In this document: piece after piece, positions 48,343-56,105 of the stretch
Layout: each line of letters opens with the position of its first letter
Position numbering within the stretch: position 1 is the first letter of the stretch
Assembly: GCF_000372465.1 (NCBI RefSeq)
Contig: NZ_AQUZ01000004.1
Span: 125,202-189,201 of the forward strand
From: Kribbella catacumbae DSM 19601
GTDB lineage: Bacteria; Actinomycetota; Actinomycetes; Propionibacteriales; Kribbellaceae
Direction: 5' to 3'
DNA length: 64,000 nt
The notes under the pieces: generated by a model
Database searches by the model: none
What the model was told of the DNA's origin: nothing
What the model saw: the letters and a program-made list of their open reading frames with translations, nothing else
Made by a program: the position numbers and the translations under genes

Positions 48343-48738
48343 ATGCGAACCAGCGAGCTGGCCGGCGAAGCCGGGGTGAACACCGAAACTCTGCGGTACT
48401 ACGAACGGCGCGGCCTGCTCACCGAGCCACCCCGGACGCCGGGCGGCTACCGCGACTACCCACCCACGACGGTCGACCTGCTCCGGTTCATCAAACGAGC
48501 CCAGCAACTCGGCTTCACCCTCACCGAGGTCGAGGAACTACTCCACCTGGACACCGGCGGCCCAGCAAGCTGCGACGCGGCCCGATCCCTGGCCGAACAC
48601 CGCCTAGCCGACCTCACCCGACGAATCCAGGACCTCCAGCGGATGCACGACTCGCTCACCAACCTCGTCGCCACCTGCGACCTCCCCCGCGCCGACCGCA
48701 CCTGCGCCCTACTCGAAGCAATCCCAGAGGCAGCCTGA
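48343..48738 (+). CDS. merR: MerR family regulator
   Basis: 131 residues. MRTSELAGEAGVNTETLRYY followed by ERRGLLTEPPRTPGGYRDY is the MerR winged helix. A dimerisation helix follows (SCDAARSLAEHRLADLTRRI). Three Cys residues are at the metal-site positions used by Hg(II) MerR: the Cys in GPASCDAA, the one in VATCDLP, and the one in DRTCALLE. With merB next to it, mercury sensing is the likely function. The stop overlaps the merB start (TGATG). Confidence 0.82.
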   Translation: MRTSELAGEAGVNTETLRYYERRGLLTEPPRTPGGYRDYPPTTVDLLRFIKRAQQLGFTLTEVEELLHLDTGGPASCDAARSLAEHRLADLTRRIQDLQRMHDSLTNLVATCDLPRADRTCALLEAIPEAA

Positions 48739-49658
48739 TGAGGCTGGAAGTCCTCCACATCCCGGACTGCCCGAACCTGTCGCCGATGCTGCGTCATCTC
48801 GCCGAGGCCACCGACCTACCGATCACCACGCGAGTCATACTCAACGACTCCGCGGCCGTCGCCTTCGGCATGGCAGGCTCTCCGACCTTGCTGATCGATG
48901 GCGTGGACCCGTTCCCTCCCGACGACTGCGAATGCGGGCTGTCATGCCGGCTGTACCGCGACGAGGATGGCCAAATCGTCCCAGCTCCCTCGATCGAGCA
49001 ACTCCGCGATGCGATCAACTCTCTGCCGGCACCAGGCGACGTGCTGAGCGCCTGGAGAACTCGCGCTCTGCCGCTGGACCCGATCGAAAGGTCTGTCCAG
49101 CAAGCGATCCTGCGTACCTTCGCCACCACAGGCCACCCACCCGAGGCCGCCGATCTAGGCCCGGCCACGGCCGACGGCGGCCGCAGTACGGGCGAGGTAC
49201 TGAAGGCGTTGCACGAGGCCGACGCGATCCGCCTGACCGAAGACGGCCAGGTCGCAGTCGCCTATCCGTTCTCCACTACACCGACCCGGCACCAAGTCCG
49301 GATCGGCTCGGTGGACGTCTACGCGATGTGCGCCATCGACGCCCTCGGCATCGCCCCAATGCTCAACCAGGACACCCTGATCGAGTTCGTCGACCTCACC
49401 ACCGGCCAGCCGATCACCGTCACCAACACGCGAGGCCTCACAACGTGGGAGCCCGCCGGCGCAGTGGTCTTCATCGGCGCCGAGGCTGGCGGCGGCCCTT
49501 CTGCGGACTGCTGCTGCAACTACCTCAACTTCTTCACCAACCAGGCCGCCGCCGAAGCCTGGAGCACCGCTCACCCCCAAGTCCCCGGCCAGATCCTCAA
49601 CCACCCCGAAGCCGAATCCCTCGCCACCCGCCTCTTCGGCCACCTACTAGCGCCCTAA
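48738..49658 (+). CDS. merB: Organomercurial lyase (MerB) with N-terminal thioredoxin-like domain
   Basis: 306 residues. Residues 1-95 look like a thioredoxin/arsenate-reductase-type domain (LEVLHIPDCPNLSPMLRHLA; CECGLSCRLY). Residues 100-306 are MerB: VYAMCAIDALGIAPML gives the catalytic Cys and Asp three residues apart, GPSADCCCNYLNFF gives the second catalytic Cys. MerB cleaves C-Hg bonds to give Hg(II). The extra Cys residues of the N-terminal domain could pass mercury on. No merA (mercuric reductase) is in the window. Confidence 0.85.
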   Translation: MRLEVLHIPDCPNLSPMLRHLAEATDLPITTRVILNDSAAVAFGMAGSPTLLIDGVDPFPPDDCECGLSCRLYRDEDGQIVPAPSIEQLRDAINSLPAPGDVLSAWRTRALPLDPIERSVQQAILRTFATTGHPPEAADLGPATADGGRSTGEVLKALHEADAIRLTEDGQVAVAYPFSTTPTRHQVRIGSVDVYAMCAIDALGIAPMLNQDTLIEFVDLTTGQPITVTNTRGLTTWEPAGAVVFIGAEAGGGPSADCCCNYLNFFTNQAAAEAWSTAHPQVPGQILNHPEAESLATRLFGHLLAP

Positions 49659-49695
49659 CCCCACGCCCGCTGCCTGGCCGAATAAGATCCGAGGC

Positions 49696-50193
49696 GTGAA
49701 CGATCCGAATCTGGCGACTTGGTTGGACCGGCTGCAAGAAGCGTCATTCAGCCAGGGCGGGCAGGCCGTGCGCGCGGCGTACCCGCCCGAACGACGGATG
49801 ACCGGCCCCCAGCTGGCCGGCTATCTGGAGCGCCGTACCTATGCGCTCGCCTCCTCCACCCGGGCTGACGGCCGTGCCCACGCCGCACCGACGCTGTTCA
49901 CGATCCACGCGGAGGCCTTCTGGCTCCCCACCGTCGGCGGAGCAGTCCGCCTCCGCAACGTCCAGGCCCACCCGTGGCTAGCGCTGTCTGTACTAGAAGG
50001 CGAACACGACACCCACGCCGCAGTACTCACCGAAGGCCCAGCCGAGGTCCTGACGACGGCCCCAGCCGAGGTCCACGACGCCACCCTCCTCCGCAACGCC
50101 GGCGGCACCCTGGACTGGGCAACAGCCTGGCTACGAATGACCCCCCACCGCCTCTTCAGCTTCGCCGAACACGCCTGGCAGGAAGACTCCTAG
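49696..50193 (+). CDS. Pyridoxamine 5'-phosphate oxidase-like flavin protein
   Basis: 165 residues. RMTGPQLAGYLERRTYALAS and RADGRAHAAPTLFTIHAEAF, then RLRNVQAHPWLALSVLEGEH follow the split-barrel PNPOx/F420-binding family. Such proteins bind FMN or F420 and reduce varied substrates; none can be named here. It lies 37 bp after merB on the same strand but shows no obvious link to mercury. Confidence 0.78.
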   Translation: MNDPNLATWLDRLQEASFSQGGQAVRAAYPPERRMTGPQLAGYLERRTYALASSTRADGRAHAAPTLFTIHAEAFWLPTVGGAVRLRNVQAHPWLALSVLEGEHDTHAAVLTEGPAEVLTTAPAEVHDATLLRNAGGTLDWATAWLRMTPHRLFSFAEHAWQEDS

Positions 50194-50251
50194 ATCACGC
50201 TCTGAGTCCAGGGCCCGTTGCTGCGGCGGCCCCGCTCGCAGAGGAGCTAGG

Positions 50252-50932
50252 GTGTGCGGCGTGCGAGTGCTGTTGGTCGAGGACGACGACAATCTGCGAT
50301 TCGGGATCGCCGCCGCGCTGCGTGCCGCCGGACTGGCCGTCGACGAGGCCGCCGACCTGCCCCAGGCCGACGAGGCGCTGTTCGTCACCGCGTACGACTG
50401 CGCCGTCTTCGACCGGATGCTCCCGTCCGGGGACGCCGCCACGTACGTGGAAACGCTGCGCCGGGGCGGCCGGGAGGTCCCGGTGCTCTTCCTCACCGCA
50501 CGCGACTCGGTCGCCGACCGTGTCGAGGGCTTCGCGAGCGGCGGTGACGACTACCTGATCAAGCCGTTCGCCGTCCCGGAGCTGGCCGCCCGGGTACGCA
50601 GTCTCTGCCGGCGCTCTGCGGTCGTCCGCCCGCCCGTCCATCACGTCGGCGACCTGGAGATCGACACCGCCCGCCGGCGCGTGCACCGCGCCGGTGTGCT
50701 GCTCACCCTGACGAGCCGGGAGTTCGCGGTCCTGGAGATGCTGGCCACGCGTGCCGATCAGGCCGTTTCCCGCTCGGAGCTGCTGGAGAGCTGCTGGGAC
50801 GAGATGGCCGAGCCGCAGTCCAATGTCCTGGACGTCCTCATCTCTCAGCTCCGCCGCAAGCTAGGCCAGCCGCCGCTCATCCACACCGTCCGGAGCGTCG
50901 GCTACCGCCTCGCCGCGGACGGCTCTTCGTGA
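50252..50932 (+). CDS. OmpR-type response regulator
   Basis: 226 residues from a GTG with GAGGAG upstream. The receiver domain has VRVLLVEDDDNLRF, the phospho-Asp in CAVFDRMLPSG, Thr in LFLTARDS and Lys in LIKPFAV. The C-terminal winged helix shows LTLTSREFAVLEMLATRADQ and LDVLISQLRRKLGQ. Overlaps the histidine kinase by 4 bp (GTGA), forming a two-component pair. A TCCTCA direct repeat upstream of the next secreted protein is a candidate target. Confidence 0.92.
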   Translation: MCGVRVLLVEDDDNLRFGIAAALRAAGLAVDEAADLPQADEALFVTAYDCAVFDRMLPSGDAATYVETLRRGGREVPVLFLTARDSVADRVEGFASGGDDYLIKPFAVPELAARVRSLCRRSAVVRPPVHHVGDLEIDTARRRVHRAGVLLTLTSREFAVLEMLATRADQAVSRSELLESCWDEMAEPQSNVLDVLISQLRRKLGQPPLIHTVRSVGYRLAADGSS

Positions 50933-52245
50933 ACCGGCGGCGAGCGAGGGTCCGTGGGTCGGGGCAGGTCACCCCCACCACGAGGGTGCGCCGACTGCGG
51001 TGGCGCATCACCGCGCTCTTCGCGCTCACCAGCGCCGTGGGGATGGGCATCATGGCCGTCTTCGCGGTACGCAGCGACGACGCCCGGTGGCGCGAGCAGC
51101 TGGACCGGTCGATGAACGTCGACACGAGCTGGGCGATCGGACTGCTGGAGACCGAGGAGGACGACCGGCTGAACACCGGCGTCCTGGTGGACGCCATGGG
51201 GACCGCCTGCCCTCCGTTGACCGTCTTCTCCTTGCCGCCCGGCAAGCAGAAGGTCTCGGATCTGGTCATCGAGCACACACCGCGCCGGCCCTGTCTGAGC
51301 GTCCCCGCCGCCGAGGTGCGGGCCGCAGCGGCGGCGGCCGTGTTCGACGACAAGCTCGCGACCTCCGACCGCGTGACGACGGACGGGGAACCGGTCCGCG
51401 TGTTCGCGATGCCCTTCTACCATCCGGACGCGGTTGAGGATGATCCTCCGCAGGGAGCCATCGTGACCATGGCTGCGGTCTCCGACCAGCTGGCCGACCA
51501 CCGCCGGCTGGTCTGGCTGGTATCGGGGGGCTGCCTGGTGCTCGTCGGCGTTTCGGCGGTCGTCGGCCATGTACTGTCCGGACGGGCCGTCCGGCCCGCG
51601 CTGTCCGTGCTCGGCCAGCAGGAGGCGTTCCTCGCTGACGCCGCGCACGACCTGCGGACGCCGACCGCGTCACTGCGTACGCTCGCCGAGACCGCGCTGC
51701 GCGGCGAGACGGACAGCACCGATGTCCTGCGGCGCACGCTGCGGCTGGCGGAGGGTATGGGGGGCCTGGTCGACGGGCTGCTCACCCGGGCACGGCTCAT
51801 GTCCGGCGCGGCGACTCTCGCGCGTGAGCCGCTGCGACTCGACCAGCTGGTGGAGGCGGTCGTCGCGGACGCTCCGGTCGAGGGACACCGGGTGACGGTC
51901 CGCACCGAGGAGAGCGTCGTGAACGCCGATCCCGATCTGGTGCGTCGGGCGGTGGCCAATCTGCTGGGCAACGCCCTCGCGCACGGGCACCTCCCGGGGG
52001 TACCCGCTGACGTCCGGATCAGCGTCGGACGGGACGGGTCCGTGACGGTCGACGACGCGGGGCCGGGACTTCCCCCGGAGGTCGCGGGGGCGCTGTTCGA
52101 GCGGTTCCGCAGCGGGTCGGGGTCCACCGGTCTCGGGCTCTCCATCGCGTCCTGGGTCGCTCATGCCCACGGCGGCACCCTCACCGCCGACCGGGGCGAC
52201 CGCGGGGGCGCCAGCTTCGTCCTGCGCCTGCCCAGCAGCGGCTGA
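50929..52245 (+). CDS. Sensor histidine kinase
   Basis: 438 residues. Membrane helices near residues 28-45 (ITALFALTSAVGMGIMAVFA) and 190-210 (LVWLVSGGCLVLVGVSAVVG) flank an extracellular sensor region with two Cys (GTACPPLTV; RRPCLSV). The phospho-accepting His is in DAAHDLRTPTASL. The ATPase domain has RRAVANLLGNALAHG (N box), DDAGPGLPPE (G1) and STGLGLSIASWVAHAHGG (G2). Signal unknown. Confidence 0.92.
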   Translation: MNRRRARVRGSGQVTPTTRVRRLRWRITALFALTSAVGMGIMAVFAVRSDDARWREQLDRSMNVDTSWAIGLLETEEDDRLNTGVLVDAMGTACPPLTVFSLPPGKQKVSDLVIEHTPRRPCLSVPAAEVRAAAAAAVFDDKLATSDRVTTDGEPVRVFAMPFYHPDAVEDDPPQGAIVTMAAVSDQLADHRRLVWLVSGGCLVLVGVSAVVGHVLSGRAVRPALSVLGQQEAFLADAAHDLRTPTASLRTLAETALRGETDSTDVLRRTLRLAEGMGGLVDGLLTRARLMSGAATLAREPLRLDQLVEAVVADAPVEGHRVTVRTEESVVNADPDLVRRAVANLLGNALAHGHLPGVPADVRISVGRDGSVTVDDAGPGLPPEVAGALFERFRSGSGSTGLGLSIASWVAHAHGGTLTADRGDRGGASFVLRLPSSG

Positions 52246-52286
52246 CCGACCCGGTCCCGGGCGCCGGCGGCCACGCACCCCCGCCG

Positions 52287-52303
52287 TCCTCATCAAATCC
52301 TCA
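52287..52303 (+). promoter_or_regulatory. TCCTCA direct repeat, candidate response-regulator box
   Basis: TCCTCA at 52287 and at 52298 are spaced by 11 bp, one helical turn, as is usual for OmpR-family response regulators binding in tandem. It lies 65 bp upstream of the start of the secreted peptidase gene, directly after the two-component genes. Confidence 0.5.
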
Positions 52304-52351
52304 GCATCGACCCGCCAAGCTCCCCAGTGAACCGAACAGGGGAGCACCTCG

Positions 52352-53983
52352 TTGAACCACGCAGTCCGCAAACACGCCCTGGCCATCGTCCTGGCCGTCC
52401 TGGGCGCCACCACGCTCGCCGCCTGCACGACGCCTGCGGCATCGAGATCGGGATCGGGCCGGCCGAAGGCAGGGGCCGGGCCCGCCGACCCCGCCACCCG
52501 GCCCGAGCTGAGGCCCTTCTACCAGCAGAAGCTGAAGTGGAAGGCCTGCGGTGAAATCCAGTGCGCCGAGCTGACCGTTCCGATGGATTACACGCACCCG
52601 GCGAACGGGAAGACCTTCGTCCTTCCGGTGGCCCGAGCGGTCACGGCGAAGCCCGCCGAGCGGATCGGCTCGATCATCGCGAACCCCGGCGGACCGGGCT
52701 CCTCCGGGGCGACGTCCCTCCTCGAGGACGGCATGACCGATTCCTTCGGCGCGAAGGCGCGCGCCCGCTTCGACATCGTCTCCTTCGACCCGCGTGGCGT
52801 CGGGGGCAGCTCGCCGGCGCTGACCTGCGGGGGAAGCGAGGAGGCCGCCGACGAGACGACCGAGCCGGCACCGGAAGAGCGGGCCCAGCAGACCAGGGAG
52901 GCGGTCGATCCGTTCTTCCCGAAGACCGATGGCGAGCGGGCCGACGTTCTCGAGGCCGCGAAGCAGGAGGCGGACGCGTGCGCGAAGCACAGCGCCGGCA
53001 TCCTGCGGCACGTCGGCACCGAGGACGTGGCCCGGGACATGGACGTGCTGCGGGCGGCCCTCGGGGAGCCCCAGGTCACGTATCTCGGCTGGTCGTACGG
53101 GACGAGTCTGGGCACCTCGTACGCCGAGCAATTCCCCCGACGCGTACGTGCCATGGTCCTCGACGGTGCGGTGGACTCCTCCCTGGACTGGTCGAAGCGG
53201 GCCGTGAGCCAGGGCGTCGGCTTCCAGCGGGCGGTCGAGGACTACGCCACCCACTGCGCCGACGTCGCAGGCGACAGCTGCCCCGGCAGCACCCCCGAGG
53301 AGATACGCACGCTGATGGACAGGCTGTTCGAGAAGACCGCGCGCGAGCCGCTGCCGGTCACCGGCGAGGAGTTCGGCCTCGACGCGAACGCGCTGCTCGG
53401 AGCTGTCGTCATGTCGATGTACGCGCCCGAGACGCAGTGGCAGGACCTCTCCGAGGCCCTGGCCGCCGCGGACCGCGGCGACGCTACGAAGCTGGCCACG
53501 TTGGCGGAGTCCGAGGAGCCGGTCCCGGACGGACCGAGCGATGCCGGCGAGCCCGGCACGGAGGTTCCTTCCGACAACAGCGACGCGGCGCTCCAAGCCG
53601 TCAACTGCTTCGACAACCCGCACCCCCGCGATCCGCAGGCGTACTGGCAGGCCCTCGCCCCCGCCCAGAAAGCGGCGGGCCGGTACGGCACCTCCAATGT
53701 GACCACGGCACTCATCTGCAAGGACTGGCCCAGGACCGCACAGAAGCCGCACCGGGTCAGCGCCACGGGCGTCGCCCCGGTCCTCGTGGTGGGCACGACC
53801 GGCGATGCGGCCACCCCCTACGAGGAGGCGGCGAGCCTCGCGTCCCAGTTCCCCGGCGGAATGCTCCTCACCTACGAGGGCCTGGGCCACACCGCGTACG
53901 GCCGCAGCAATGCCTGCGTCACGAACCACGTAGACGACTACCTCATCGAGCGGAAGACGGTCCCCTCCGGGGCCACCTGCTGA
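52352..53983 (+). CDS. Secreted lipoprotein tripeptidyl aminopeptidase (S33/TAP-like)
   Basis: 543 residues. Signal peptide with lipobox (VLGATTLAACTTP), so it is membrane-anchored outside. KLKWKACGEIQCAELTVPMD is typical of Streptomyces tripeptidyl aminopeptidases. NPGGPGSSGAT is the oxyanion region, GWSYGTSLGTSYAEQFP the nucleophile elbow, GTTGDAATPYEEA the Asp region, and LGHTAYG the His. It releases short peptides from protein N-termini for uptake. Downstream of the two-component system and coupled to the next gene. Confidence 0.88.
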   Translation: MNHAVRKHALAIVLAVLGATTLAACTTPAASRSGSGRPKAGAGPADPATRPELRPFYQQKLKWKACGEIQCAELTVPMDYTHPANGKTFVLPVARAVTAKPAERIGSIIANPGGPGSSGATSLLEDGMTDSFGAKARARFDIVSFDPRGVGGSSPALTCGGSEEAADETTEPAPEERAQQTREAVDPFFPKTDGERADVLEAAKQEADACAKHSAGILRHVGTEDVARDMDVLRAALGEPQVTYLGWSYGTSLGTSYAEQFPRRVRAMVLDGAVDSSLDWSKRAVSQGVGFQRAVEDYATHCADVAGDSCPGSTPEEIRTLMDRLFEKTAREPLPVTGEEFGLDANALLGAVVMSMYAPETQWQDLSEALAAADRGDATKLATLAESEEPVPDGPSDAGEPGTEVPSDNSDAALQAVNCFDNPHPRDPQAYWQALAPAQKAAGRYGTSNVTTALICKDWPRTAQKPHRVSATGVAPVLVVGTTGDAATPYEEAASLASQFPGGMLLTYEGLGHTAYGRSNACVTNHVDDYLIERKTVPSGATC

Positions 53984-53994
53984 AGGAGACCGCA

Positions 53995-55173
53995 GTGCCC
54001 GCCCCCCTCATCACCCCCCGCCCCCGCCGTGGCACCGGAGCGATCACTATCGTGGCCCTGTTCGGGCTGCTGCTGCCGATCGCGGCCTGCGCCGGACAGG
54101 ACGAGCCCCGTGCACAGACCTGCGTCAGCGGGACCCTGACCTACGACCACAAGGACGCCGCCGCGGGCGAGAAGAAGCCTGTGACTACCGCCCCCGCACG
54201 CAACGCCAACTGGGAACTGTGGGGCAAGACGTCCGACAACGCGTCAGCCAAGCGGCTCGCCTCCGGGATCACAGACAGCGACAACGGCGCCTTCAATGCC
54301 TGCTACAAGGCCGCCGGCACCCTGCCGGAGGTCCATGTGAAGTTCCGCTCCAGCAGCACCGACATGTGGCGGGTCGTCAGAGACCGGACCGCGAAGACGG
54401 AGTACGCCTTCGACTCGGCCTCCCGCTTCGACGTCTCCACCAGCCAGAATCTCGGCACCGTCAAGGTCCCGGCCACGATGCAGAATGCCTGGCACGTCGT
54501 CGACACCCTCAACCTTCTCTACTGGAAGCGCGGCAACCCCGCGTCGGACTGCTGGACCAGTCACCAGGAAACCGGCACGTGCGACAAGCTCACCTTCGTC
54601 TGGGAACCGGTCGAGAACCGCGACTCCGGCTACTGGTACCACCGCGATGAGACGGACACCTCCGAGGGCGCCAACGCCGTGATCGTCTCGGGCAGCATGA
54701 CCGACTCCAAGCACCTGATCCTCCACGAGGCCGGGCACTGGTGGCAGTGGCAGCTCTACGACCGCCAGTTCCCCGAGGTGACGGACTGTGCCCCGCACTT
54801 CGTCGACAAGCACAGCTCCACGACGTGCGCGTGGACCGAGGGCTTCGCCGACGCCGTGGCCGCCTACGTCCTGGGCGACTACCGCTATGTGGACGAGAAC
54901 GGCGGCGAGACCACCTTCGACAACGACGCCGACACCCCCGGCTGGGACACCGGTGACACCGTCCAGGGACGCGTCGGCAGCTCGCTGCTCGACCTGTGGG
55001 CGAAGGACGGCCCCGACGACGGCAGCTGGGACAGCACCATCCGGCTCATGACGGAGGAGGTGAGCGACGACTTCCGCGAGTACTTCACGGAGGACCGGCC
55101 CAAGGCCACGCCGCCGCTCAGCACGACCGGAACGGCCGAGGACATCATCGCCCGCCACACCATCCAGTACTGA
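53995..55173 (+). CDS. Secreted lipoprotein zinc metalloprotease
   Basis: 392 residues from a GTG; AAGGAG lies just upstream and includes the stop of the previous gene. Signal peptide with lipobox (ITIVALFGLLLPIAACAGQ). ILHEAGHWWQWQLYDRQFP carries HExxH, with a later ACTWTEGFADAVAA-like segment (TTCAWTEGFADAVAAYVLGD) whose Glu may be the third zinc ligand. No close family is recognised. It probably works with the peptidase before it on extracellular protein. Confidence 0.75.
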   Translation: MPAPLITPRPRRGTGAITIVALFGLLLPIAACAGQDEPRAQTCVSGTLTYDHKDAAAGEKKPVTTAPARNANWELWGKTSDNASAKRLASGITDSDNGAFNACYKAAGTLPEVHVKFRSSSTDMWRVVRDRTAKTEYAFDSASRFDVSTSQNLGTVKVPATMQNAWHVVDTLNLLYWKRGNPASDCWTSHQETGTCDKLTFVWEPVENRDSGYWYHRDETDTSEGANAVIVSGSMTDSKHLILHEAGHWWQWQLYDRQFPEVTDCAPHFVDKHSSTTCAWTEGFADAVAAYVLGDYRYVDENGGETTFDNDADTPGWDTGDTVQGRVGSSLLDLWAKDGPDDGSWDSTIRLMTEEVSDDFREYFTEDRPKATPPLSTTGTAEDIIARHTIQY

Positions 55174-55367
55174 CGTCTCTTCTCGCCGCTTACCGTCGGT
55201 ACCACCGACGTGGGGTCCGGAATCGATCCGGCGGGTGTTTGCGACGTAGCTTCCTGGGCGCTGTACAGCAACGTCTACCAGACACTCCTGACGTTCGCGC
55301 TCCGGCTGCGGTGAAACACTCCTTCGACCGGGAGCTGGCGATCCAGGTCAGAACGATCTTCCGTGGT

Positions 55368-55441
55368 GGGGCGGGTGGGACTCGAACCCACGACCTAAGG
55401 ATTATGAGTCCTCTGCTCTAACCGGCTGAGCTACCGCCCCG
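55368..55441 (-). tRNA. tRNA-Met (CAT)
   Basis: A 74-nt cloverleaf on the minus strand. Acceptor stem GGGGCGG/CCGCCCC with discriminator A, D-arm GCTC/GAGC, anticodon stem GAGGA/TCCTT with loop CTCATAA (anticodon CAT at 55405-55407), T-arm GTGGG-TTCGAGT-CCCAC. CCA is not encoded. Elongator Met is most likely; a lysidine-modified Ile tRNA has the same anticodon and cannot be fully excluded. Confidence 0.95.
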
Positions 55442-55558
55442 GGCGGCGGTGCCGCGTGGTGATGGTATCGGATTCCAGGGGTGGGTCAGGGTGATGACTG
55501 AGGGGTTTTGCTGGTGTGGTGGGGGATGATGGGGCTAGGTCCTATGAAGGGAAGTTCG

Positions 55559-55705
55559 ATGGGCTGGTTCATCTTGCTGGTGCTAGTGGTGGGTGCTGTG
55601 GCGGCCTACAAGTTCCGGGTGCCGTTGATCGCGAAGCTGACCGGGCAGCCGCCGCAGCGGATTCAGCGGGCTATCGAGAAGCGTAAGCAGGACAAGCGGC
55701 GCTGA
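55559..55705 (+). CDS. Small membrane protein (48 aa)
   Basis: 48 residues from the ATG at 55559. GWFILLVLVVGAVAAYKFRV is one membrane helix; the C-terminus is strongly basic (PPQRIQRAIEKRKQDKRR), likely cytoplasmic. GAAGGGAAG precedes the ATG. Function unknown. Confidence 0.6.
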   Translation: MGWFILLVLVVGAVAAYKFRVPLIAKLTGQPPQRIQRAIEKRKQDKRR

Positions 55706-55740
55706 CGACGGCTGAAAGGGCGACGGGCGGCGGGAACGAG

Positions 55741-55867
55741 TTCCGCGCGCCCTAGAACCTTCGGGTCGGGGCTTTCCGCGCGCCCTAGGACCTTCGGGTC
55801 GGGGCTTTCCGCGCGCCGAGACGTTCTGAGTCGGGGCTTCCGCGCGCCTGAGAAGTTCAGCGTCGCG
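55741..55867. repeat. Four tandem copies of a 31-33-bp repeat
   Basis: Copies 1 (55741-55773) and 2 (55774-55806) are 33 bp and differ by about one base. Copy 3 (55807-55837) is 31 bp and diverged, copy 4 (from 55838) more so. Each starts TTCCGCGCGCC; copies 1-3 end in TCGGGGCT or TCGGGGC. They lie between tRNA-Met and the tRNA-Asn att site. A 33-bp unit can encode 11 residues on the minus strand, but I see no believable gene. Confidence 0.8.
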
Positions 55868-55895
55868 CTGCGACCTAGGGAGATCAGACAGGCAG

Positions 55896-55925
55896 GAAGG
55901 CCGATTCGGGGTGGAATCGGCCTTC
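55896..55925 (-). terminator. Terminator of the interrupted tRNA-Asn gene
   Basis: A perfect 12-bp inverted repeat (GAAGGCCGATTC / GAATCGGCCTTC) with a 6-nt loop. On the minus strand it lies just after the tRNA 3' end, where the tRNA terminator is expected. It was cut off from the tRNA promoter by the prophage. Confidence 0.7.
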
Positions 55926-55931
55926 TGTGGT

Positions 55932-55969
55932 TGCTCCCGCGACTGGACTCGAACCAGTAACCTGCCGGT
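55932..55969 (-). other. attL of prophage 2: 3' part of tRNA-Asn
   Basis: The minus strand carries the 3' stem of the anticodon arm (CCGGC), variable loop AGGTT, T-arm ACTGG-TTCGAGT-CCAGT and acceptor strand CGCGGGA with discriminator G. This matches actinobacterial tRNA-Asn(GTT). The 5' half is missing: homology stops at about 55969. The intact tRNA should therefore lie at the other end of prophage 2, beyond the window. Confidence 0.8.
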
Positions 55970-56105
55970 AATGCGGGTCGACTCGCGATGGTGGCCTGAC
56001 ATGTCACTTCCTGCAATTTCCGAAGTAGTTGTAACAGGCACCTATCGGAAACCGATGTCCCCTTCACAGAGCGTTATTTTATCGATCGCCAAGGGGGGCG
56101 AACTC

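Noticed and set aside
52301..53929. Minus-strand frame of 542 codons over the tripeptidyl aminopeptidase gene
   Set aside because: Antisense shadow; the sense protein has signal peptide, lipobox and catalytic triad.
50252..55173. Recent transfer of the two-component/peptidase block from Streptomyces
   Set aside because: The proteins look Streptomyces-like, but I could not compute codon usage or find flanking mobile features, so this stays a suspicion.
55583..56067. Minus-strand frames encoding an 11-residue repeat (GKPRPEG-like) over the tandem 33-bp repeats
   Set aside because: They run through the tRNA-Asn fragment and its terminator and the repeat units 3 and 4 break the 33-bp period, so DNA-level repeats are the simpler reading.
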